DNA of 64,000 nt from Protopterus annectens (lineage: Eukaryota > Chordata > Ceratodontiformes > Protopteridae): positions 1,118,738,907 through 1,118,802,906 of the forward strand of contig NC_056733.1 in the NCBI RefSeq assembly GCF_019279795.1, given 5' to 3'. The notes under the pieces were generated by a model. That model had not been told where the DNA came from, searched no databases, and was given only the letters and a program-made list of their open reading frames with translations. Shown here in pieces: positions 56,043 through 64,000 of this stretch. A program made the translations under genes and the position numbers. Numbering within the stretch: position 1 is the stretch's first letter; each line of letters starts with the position of its first letter.

Positions 56043-58868
56043 TCTGATTGACAGACCTCAATGCTTTGCCAGAGATGGCCTGCAGCTGTCACCCTTGGGT
56101 TTCCGGGTGCTGGCCAAGACTCTTGCCACCCTTATAGTGCATTTTTTAGGTGGTGTTCCAAAGACCAAATGACCACCATAACGGCTATAAATAAATGCAA
56201 ACTGAGGGTCATGCTGCTCAACGCTAGAAGTCTAAATCTCAAGATGCGCTAGCTCAAAGCATTCCTCAAAACGGAGAACATCGACATTTGTGCTGTAACT
56301 GAGATCTGGTTTAAAACAGCAGAAAGAATCCCTGTGCTGCCAGGCTATGACTCATTCCACACCTTTCGGCCCTGAAATATGGACCATAGCTCCAAAGGTG
56401 GTGGTGTCTCCATATTCATAAAGGATATGCACACCTCCAGACTAGTAGCCCAGCATAATGCATCTGAGATACTTCAGGTACAACTAACACTGGATAAGAT
56501 GGTGATCCAGGTCATAGCCTGCTATAGGTCCCCAACCATGTCCCTAGACTCTCACTCCATGTTCCTAAGCACCCTGGAATCTGTCAAGGTCCAACCCAAC
56601 ACTCTCATACTAGGAGACTTCAACTACCCTCCATCAACTGGGAGAACTACTCAAGCACCAATACACTGGCCCAATTCTTCCTGGAATTCATCAGTTCCAA
56701 TGCCCTGGACCAGCTCATTCTGACCCCCCTAAAGGAAGCAACATCTCCTTGACCTGGTTATTACTAACATGAGCGACCATTGCTCTACACCAGTAGCCAA
56801 TCCCTCCCTGGTCAGATCTGACCATAAACTAATCATCGTGGAAATCCACATCTCACCCACACCCCCCGCAAATGTAACCACCTTGAAAAACTTCTCCAAA
56901 GCTGACTTTGGGCTCCTAAAAAACAGAGATGGTTAACTTCACAGCACCCATGCCAATGGAAGATAGCTGCATGACTGCCAAATCATACACCAATGCACTG
57001 TACGAACATGTACATAAATGCATGGAACTAGCCATACCCAACAGAACCAAGACGCTCTCCTCCAAAAAAGGAAGCCAATCTGGTGGTCCTAATAAACTCT
57101 ACAACAGAAGGAAGAAACTGTTGCAGAAAAAAGTGAAGTCCCAAGACTGGAAAAACTTCCTTATTAGCCTCAATAAAAAGTTGAGATCCCTCATCAAAAA
57201 CTCTAAAGCCAGCTATGAAGGTAGAATTGTGGCAGACACTAAAAACAATCACAAAGCCTTCTATAGTTATATCAAGAACCTCCAAGGCAACACCCAGATT
57301 TGCTCTGAGTTACTGCACAATGGTACCTCCTGTACTGAGCCAACAGATATTGCCAACATACTGGCCGACAGATTCAGTACCAGCTTTAGCCCCCCCCCCC
57401 CCACATTGCTACAGTCATCCTTTTCCATAAAAGGGGAGCAACTACAGATCCTGGGAATTATCGCCCCATTAGCCTGACAAGTCTGATATGTAAAGCTATG
57501 GAGTGCATCATCATGGACCTGATTAACAAAGATACAGGAAATCTCCAAACTCTAGATCCCACGCAGTTTGGCTTTGTGAAAGGGAGATCATGCCTGCTCA
57601 AACCGGTTGACTTCTTTGAGTCAGTCACCAGGGCTTTGGATGAAGATAAGACAGTGCATACAGCCTACCTCGATTTGGCAAAGGCCTTTGATGCCATTTC
57701 TCACTCGGGGAATTATTGATAAACTCACTAAACTAGGCATCAACCTCTATATCACTAGGTGGGTTGCAAATTGGCTCACAGATAGAACACAGTGTGAAAG
57801 TAGTAGACTCCAAGTCAGACTGATGACCAGCCACGAATGGAGTCCCACAGGGATCTGTCCTGGGACCTCTCCTTTTCAACATCTACTTTTCAGAAGTCCA
57901 GGCCAACACAAAGGGACTCTGGCTGACCAAGTTTGCAGACAACTGCAAGCTGGGAGCCATTATTAACTCCCCAAGTGATTCAGACATCCTACAAAAAGGC
58001 CTCACTGAGACCAGTGACTGGTGATGAAACCATGGCCTTAACCTTAATGCCACAAAATGTGTTGTCATCCCCTTTGGTAAAACTCAGTTCCCACTAATTA
58101 CCACATCAATGGGAGCCCACTGAACACTGAAGGTGCTATAAGAGATCCGGGGACGCAGGTTGACAACAACCTTTCCTTCGACCACCACATTGCCAATGTG
58201 GTCAGAAAGTCCTTCTGTGTGGCACATCTCATTACCAAGGGTTTTGCATCCAGGAAGAAAGAGGTCATCCTCTCTCTCTACTCTTCCCTCATTAGACCAG
58301 TCATTGAGTATAATGCCCCATTTGGCATGTACCTCATTAGACACCTGCAACAGCTGGAGAGGCCACAGAAGTACCTCAAGAAGAGGATCCTAGGCATTAA
58401 ACACATGTCCTGTATGGACAGACTCAAAAGACTCCAGCTATTCTCTGTCTCATATCGCCTACTTAGAGGCAATCTTTGCTTGACTTATAAAGCCATGTCT
58501 TCCCCAGCTCTGTTAGAAATGCTACATCTAAAGAAATCCCAGTCCCTCTACACCGCACGCTCCGGAGACCTCAACCTCATTACCACAATCAACAGAACAT
58601 ACTGGAGGGACAGGTTTCTCACCTAGAGACTGCTCATGCTCTAGAATAGACTTCCCATACAAGTCAAGCAGAGCACCTCACTGTCCCTCTTCAAGAGAAA
58701 TCTTGATGAGTGGATGGGTAATAGAAAGTTCACCCCGGGGATCACTCCAGTGGCTCTGCTTAATAGAGGCACTGTGAGCTAACGTCAGGTGGCACTATGC
58801 CAGGGCACTTCTGTGGGCTAGGCTTGTAAAGGCTCCAGGGCCATTAGCCTAGTACACACCTATGAACC
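56043..58868 (+). pseudogene. LINE-B (CR1-like) copy 3
   Basis: It starts inside ORF1 (RDGLQLSPLGFRVLA near 56,078, the esterase block V with His changed to Gln). ORF2 begins near 56,205 (KLRVMLLNARSLNLKM) and includes LILGDFNYP (56,607) and SDHKLIIVEIHI (56,817). The linker region reaches 57,400, where about 100 residues are missing before GNYRPISLTSLICKAME (57,450). The RT has DPTQFGFVKGRSCLL (57,556). Its catalytic box is altered to FADNCKLG (57,933). The C-terminal part ends SLFKRNLDEWMGNRKFTPG (58,685). The 3' end ggctaggcttgtaaaggctc..acacctatgaac is at 58,868. Confidence 0.9.
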
Positions 58869-59414
58869 TTTCTGCCCATCATGTTTACAATAATTTGAGC
58901 AACGATAAGTAGCAGAAGCTGTCCAGTATTTCATATGTAATAAATAAACAACAGGGGCAGTTACAACAGTAACAATTTATTCAACTTTTAACTATTTTTA
59001 AAACTATTTACAAATGTGCAGACACATATAAGATGTCACACAGGCTTTATTCTCATTCCGTACTGTCTAACCTAATTGAAGTAATCCTCTTCAAAATATA
59101 TCAACTCCTAACAAGTCTTCTTGAGTTTATTCTTATAACCCAGCTATCTTTCATTATTTTAGGCAAACATTACCAATATGTTTATCACTTCAATATCATT
59201 CTTAACGTTGATTGAATCTCAGTCTGTATCTTTTCTTTACAGATATGTCAAAGGAGGTCATCGAGGAACAAACTTTGTCAATTAAACTCTTGAAGTTCCT
59301 CAGTGGCAGTTGTTTGTGAGTTTGTGGCTTTATTCATCTCCTCATCCCTTCTATTTGTCAGGAATTTAAAATTGTCAGGTCTGTCTTATTTTATCAAACC
59401 AAAACAAGTCTGTG
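58869..59414. other. AT-rich non-coding stretch
   Basis: No gene or recognised repeat is visible. Confidence 0.4.
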
Positions 59415-59640
59415 TTGTGAAAAGAACCCACCCAGCTGTTAAGGAAAACCTGTCACTAGAGACGTGAATTAGTTTAGAGCTTCCGTCTGCACACAGCCTG
59501 GAACTTAATCAGAACTCAGAACTAGTTCTGATGAAGTCCAAGCTGTGTGTGAATGAAAGCGTTTAACTAATAAACTGGTACTTCACATCTCTAATGAGTG
59601 GTTTCCCTTAGCAGCTGGGTGGGTTCTTCTCACAGCTCAG
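59415..59640. repeat. Foldback element with ribozyme-like motif
   Basis: The left arm gtgaaaagaacccacccagc..gagacgtgaa is repeated in inverse orientation at the right (cacatctctaa..agctgggtgggttcttctca). The centre near 59,517-59,530 is itself palindromic (cagaactagttctg). Inside the right arm, ctgatga at 59,528 is followed about 20 bases later by gaaagcg and an aactaataaactggtacttc phrase. A diverged version of the same stretch lies on the opposite strand in the left arm. Confidence 0.82.
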
Positions 59641-61030
59641 TTTTACTTTGATTTGTTTTGTTTGTGTACTGGGTTTTACCACTCTTGCTATTTTTATCCC
59701 GTTAAAACCCAGCAGCAGTTCTTTCCATGGTTCCATCTCTTGTCTCCATTGCGGTTCTGTATTCCAGACAACATCACCGCAGGGCCCTGCAGTCTGTTCT
59801 TTACACACCTCATGGTTTTCAACCATAGCTAGTCACATTGGTGAACTCAGCTGGTTTTTAACCATCTTTTTTGGTCACTTGCCCAGTTTTGTCCCAAAAT
59901 GTTTTCTGTTTATGGCTGTGGTGCTGAGTCTAGCAGTTCACTGAAAATTTTAATTTTAAGCCCACACACAACTGAGAGCTCTAAGGGAAATGTATGCTCC
60001 CTTCTGTAGCATTATCAGGTGTTCTGCATTGCCCTGCACTTTAGATGTCACAGTGATGCTACTAGTTGTCTTCTTGTCTTTCACACTTCTGTCTGCATTA
60101 GTGGTCAGATGGATTCTGCAGGACATAGTGAGACTTGGTAGTGGTTGCCATTGTCCTCTGCTTGGCATTTTAGACAATCTTTCAGGGCACTATTTACCAG
60201 CCACTCACTGTGATGGCTTTGTATTTGAATATCCATTGCCATTTGCATAGCTTGGAGTTTGAGTGACACTTTTGTCCTGCTGGTGGAATGTCTGCTTGAG
60301 ATATTTTTGCTACAGGGTGGTACCATATATACTGTAGACCAGTAGCACAGGTTTTCCTCCATTTCTACTAGTTTGAATTAATTACTCAACTTCCTTCTTT
60401 CTGTACTTCATTATTCTTCACTGGCCACTGCCTCACGTGCTGTTTTTTCTCTCCATGGTCCAGTAAGGATACCTGTTGACGTGGTCCCACTGTAACAACC
60501 ATTGTTAAAATACATTTTTTGTTTACATTTTAGTTACTTTAACTGTGTTTATAGCTCACATCAGCTTTAGTGTACTTGAAATATCTTAAACCATTTTTGG
60601 AACCTTCTGTTCTACTGTCGTTTTCACTAATCACATTCTGCTCCCCTACACAACCTGGCTTGTTAATGTACAATTTTATTGAATGCTGCTGACCTGTGCT
60701 CTTGTATTGATACTACTCTTTGGAGATGTTTCTTGAGCTCACACTCAATATCAGCAGTATGTAGCATAAGACAATATACAACTCCTTGAACATGTATGCC
60801 ATATTTTGCTGTTGCAGGTGTGCCCTGATTACATTATCATTTATGTATAACTAGACTGATGTTATGGTCTGGATTTGATGCAGAAATCCAGCTGAGGTGT
60901 GTGTACTCTGCCTTTTATAAGCCTTGTTTAATTAATAGTAAGGCCTTGTTTGCATGGGGTCCTCTTTCTTAGGTACTTGTTAAAGTTAGTACTGCATGAA
61001 CTTAACTAAAAATTGATGTTTTACTCGGGC
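59641..61030. other. Unassigned sequence
   Basis: Open stretches up to 98 codons occur on both strands (59,648-59,944 and 60,105-60,362), but no domain or splice-bounded exon can be supported. Confidence 0.4.
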
Positions 61031-61033
61031 TAT

Positions 61034-61034
61034 T

Positions 61035-61099
<65 letters not shown>
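61034..61099. repeat. (TA)n(TG)n microsatellite
   Basis: A short TA tract runs into about 25 TG dinucleotides and then a T-run. Confidence 0.97.
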
Positions 61100-61102
<3 letters not shown>

Positions 61103-61119
61103 TTCTCCCCCCATCACTA

Positions 61120-63270
61120 CTTAGTCACACTGGAGGCCTCAGATTTTGCATGGGGAGATCTCTCACTATATCAAAGTCCAGGGCATGTGGGAGCCTCATT
61201 TTAGGCACATACATATCAACATGTAAGAAATGATGGCCCTGATAAAGGTTATCAAGGGACTGAATCAGCTGTGGACACCTTGGCCCTGTGTTAGTCATAA
61301 TTGACAGCACCATAGTTGTATGGTACATAAAGAAATGGGGGAAGCAAGGTCCTACCCCCTGTGAAGACCAGCCATGCTGGTGACTGAAGAGTCTCTCTCT
61401 GTAGGTAACCTGTATTATGCTGACGGCTTGTAGAGCAGATCCAGGATGGACCCTCGTGAATGGATATTACACCCAAATGTTCTCCAGGAGATTGTGCACC
61501 TCTGGGGAACTCTCCATGTAGATCTGTACAACTCTATTTATAATAGACAGTTCTGTCATTTTGTGTACATAGCCAGAGGCAGTTAACACAAACATTCTCA
61601 CAGAGTGGCCTGTTAACACAGGGCAAGAGATCTCTCATCCTCCCCAGTGTTCTCAACCTTTACCTGGCTTTATGGATGATCATTTTTTTTTTTATCTCTT
61701 TTAGACTCCTCTTTTCAGAGGACATGTAGCAGGTTTTAAAGGAGGCTAGAAAACTTGTTGCTGGGAAATCATATTTATCCAAATGAAAGAGATTTTCTAG
61801 TTAGTACAATAGTAGGGAACAAGATCCATCCCATATGAGTGTTCCATCTTTCTTCAATACCTATCTGAATTCTTCAAGTCAGGCATTTCTATCACTTCTG
61901 TTAAAGTGCAGCTGTTTGTCATTTCTGCATGTCTGCCATTACAGCCCCCCTTTCTTCTTTGTTCCAAGTAAAAGTAGTTCTTGAAAGGAGTTTTGCATAT
62001 TAGGCCACCTAGAAAATAGGTGTCTCGTTTCAGAAATCTTAATTTTGTTTTGGAAAAACTAACTGTTCCTTCTTTTGAACCTGCAGATGGTTCTTCTCTG
62101 TTATTGCTCTGACCTCAGCTAGACAAATACCCAAGCCTTTACAAGTTACAAGCCTTTCCATAAGAACAGGCAAAGTCTTAGAAGTGACACCACCTTCTTG
62201 CAAAAAGTTGTTTCTGAGAGTGCTTTAAACCAAACTGTCCACCTGTCACCTTCGTGATGAACATTGAAATAAGGGTAAAACTTGGCTAGGCTTGTAAGGG
62301 CCCCAGGGCCATTAGCCTAGTAACTGCTATGATCCCTGTGTTCTTCCCTGAACTCAGAAAATGGAGGAGAGAGAAAATTTTCCATACCTCAAATGTCCAC
62401 AGAAAACTCAGATACTATCTGGACTAGACCACCGATTTCAGAATGTAAAACTAACTCTTTATTTCCTTTGATGGCATGAAAAAAAATGACAGCCAGTTTT
62501 CAAGCAAACCATTTTAGGTAATTGTCTCAGTCTTTTCAATTCTCTTATTCTCATCATGGAAAAAGCCCCTCTTGGAATATACAGGCTCACTCCACCAGAG
62601 CTATGGCAACTTCTGGGCCTTTTGGAAAGGTATGGACTCTAGAGCTATTCTAGTGGCAGCAGCTTTGTCATCAGAACACACTTTGACTAACAACTATAAC
62701 ATTGACACTTTTTCCAGAGCCAGAACAGGGTTTGCTAGATCTGTTGTACAGGGTTTTCTGGACTCTGGACCTTTTGTATCCACAGCTTTACCACTCATCC
62801 CGTGTAGCTGTATAATACTGCAACAATGATCAGATGATAAACATGGTACAGTTGTATAAGTTAGCTTACCATAACAGTAAATCACTGTTGTAGTTCCAGC
62901 ACCCTCCCTCTTTCTCCCTTTTTTCATTTTTCTGTCTTCCCCTGGCTGGGGTGGGACTCCGTCACACTGGTTCCTTTTATCTAACTTAACATTTTTGTAC
63001 TTAATAGAGCTTCTAGAGCTCTAGGCTTCGACCCCCCTCTTTAGGACAAGAAGGCTGTGAATTTTGGCACCCATATGTCCTTTATAAAAGCAGGTTGGCA
63101 TGCGTGAGCAGATGTACAGTATGAGAAGAAGGCACCCAAAGATTTAGGAGACTGGCCAAATGTCTGTGTCCTTGGCAGGATATGTCTCCTTTAGATGTAT
63201 GCTACTGCAACAGTGTTCGATTTGGATATCTATTGTAATGGTACATTAACTTACACAACTGTCCTTTATT
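61120..63270 (+). pseudogene. DIRS retroelement copy 3, 3' part only
   Basis: The plus strand encodes a broken RNase H (EASDFAWG near 61,137; a MVHKEMG-like stretch near 61,320) and then the recombinase N-terminus near 61,750. The catalytic part includes ALTSARQI (62,110) and AHSTRAMATS (about 62,587, the His-x-x-Arg box). The segment LVAAALSSEHTLTNNYN follows (62,651), with the likely tyrosine. Beyond 62,842 inverted segments (gtacagttgtataagtta against taacttacacaactgt at 63,250) form the internal complementary region and 3' repeat, as in copy 1. Gag and RT are absent. Confidence 0.82.
62270..62335 (+). mobile_element. LINE-B 3' tail inserted in DIRS copy 3
   Basis: aaaacttggctaggcttgta through gccattagcctagtaactgc and tatgat matches the last ~65 bp of the LINE-B copies. 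It interrupts the recombinase. It may be a strongly 5'-truncated insertion or a SINE end. Confidence 0.78.
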
Positions 63271-64000
63271 TCATTTATTTTACTGGATTCTACCCAGTTG
63301 TGCAACTTGGAGTTATTTGACTTCAAAGTAAGTTTGAATTTGTGGACATTTTTTAGTTGAGGAGAGGTTTTTTTATTTCCTCCCCACCCACATCCCCATG
63401 CCAGCAATACATAAGATCAGTATATAGACTTAATAAGATATGAAAAACCAAGAGCAAAAAAAAAAAACCCTAGCATTGGGTAAACACTACTGTAATAGAA
63501 ATCCTGTACTACATAATGGTTAAAACTTCAGATCCAGCAGAACAGTCATCCCATTCTTATTGTCAACGGTCAACAAATGTAAAATAAAATAAAATAAAAT
63601 AAATAAATAATAAATAAAATTGTCAAGACACTGGGAAGAGTAAGGATATTCATCAGAAGGATCATGTAGCAATTCATTACATACAGTGGAAATAGCTGCA
63701 GGTGGGCACCAGTTCCCCATCCTGATATTTTTCATCCATTACCCATTCTTAAGGATGTTTGTCTGCAACTTTTATATTGTGGTTGTAAAGGGAGCCTGCT
63801 ATAAAAGGGGTCACACCAGACTCGCTACTCCGTATTTTTTGTCTGCCTGAAATGAACAGCTGTGCTGCTTTGCTTGGGTTTGTCAGTCTGTCCTTCGTAA
63901 TTGTATTTGCCAGTGCTAATTAACTAAGCCTTTTGACCCTATTTGGGGTATCCATCAAAGCTGAGGTCATTGCAGTTGAAAAGAAGGTATCTGCCATTTT
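63271..64000. other. Non-coding end of window with AAATA tail
   Basis: ggtcaacaaatgtaaaataa followed by (AAAATA)n and (AAAT)n at 63,566-63,620 resembles the last bases of the LINE-A tail, but its upstream part does not match. No gene is visible in the rest. Confidence 0.45.

Noticed and set aside
59641..60362. Possible host exons in moderately GC-rich sequence
   Set aside because: No domain, no consistent splice-bounded frame and no similarity that I can recognise.

Overview
The window looks like intergenic or intronic DNA from a vertebrate with a large, transposon-rich genome. I found no convincing host exon, rRNA or functional tRNA gene. The mix of elements is DIRS tyrosine-recombinase retroelements, a Gmr1-like Ty3/gypsy element, CR1-like LINEs whose ORF1 encodes an esterase, BovB/RTE-like, L1 and Tx1-like LINEs, hAT DNA transposons and tRNA-derived SINEs. 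That mix fits a fish, lobe-finned fish or amphibian better than a mammal or bird. The species cannot be fixed from sequence alone.

Layout. 1-9.2 kb: a decayed Jockey-superfamily LINE (called LINE-A here) split into halves at 2.2-4.1 and 7.2-8.6 kb. Between them lie a tandem-repeat block, a hAT transposase relic and a SINE. 9.2-19.5 kb: a decayed DIRS element cut by a nearly full-length L1, which is itself cut by a LINE-A 3' fragment. 20.3-45.1 kb: an RTE relic that holds a Gmr1-like Ty3/gypsy element on the minus strand (21,407-44,290). The gypsy element is split in its reverse transcriptase by a 10.2-kb hAT-like insertion (24,111-34,352). That insertion contains the youngest-looking and best preserved element of the window, a DIRS retroelement at 27,721-33,253. 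The gypsy leader holds an RTE insertion with clear target duplications. The 5' LTR has a 54-bp minisatellite amplified to about 21 copies and a further 3.9 kb of other elements. 45.4-58.9 kb: three CR1-like (LINE-B) copies, one on minus and two on plus, mixed with Tx1-like and other LINE fragments. 59.4-59.6 kb: a foldback element. 61.1-63.3 kb: a third DIRS copy, interrupted by a LINE-B tail.

The parts relate through transposition history. LINE-A and LINE-B each have a characteristic 3' tail, and separate tRNA-headed SINEs end in one or the other tail, which suggests each LINE mobilised its own SINE partner. The nesting order gives a relative age: RTE oldest, then gypsy, then the hAT-like insertion, then DIRS. 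Nearly every coding region is broken by stops, frameshifts or deletions. The DIRS gag at 28,041-29,861 is the one long intact reading frame.
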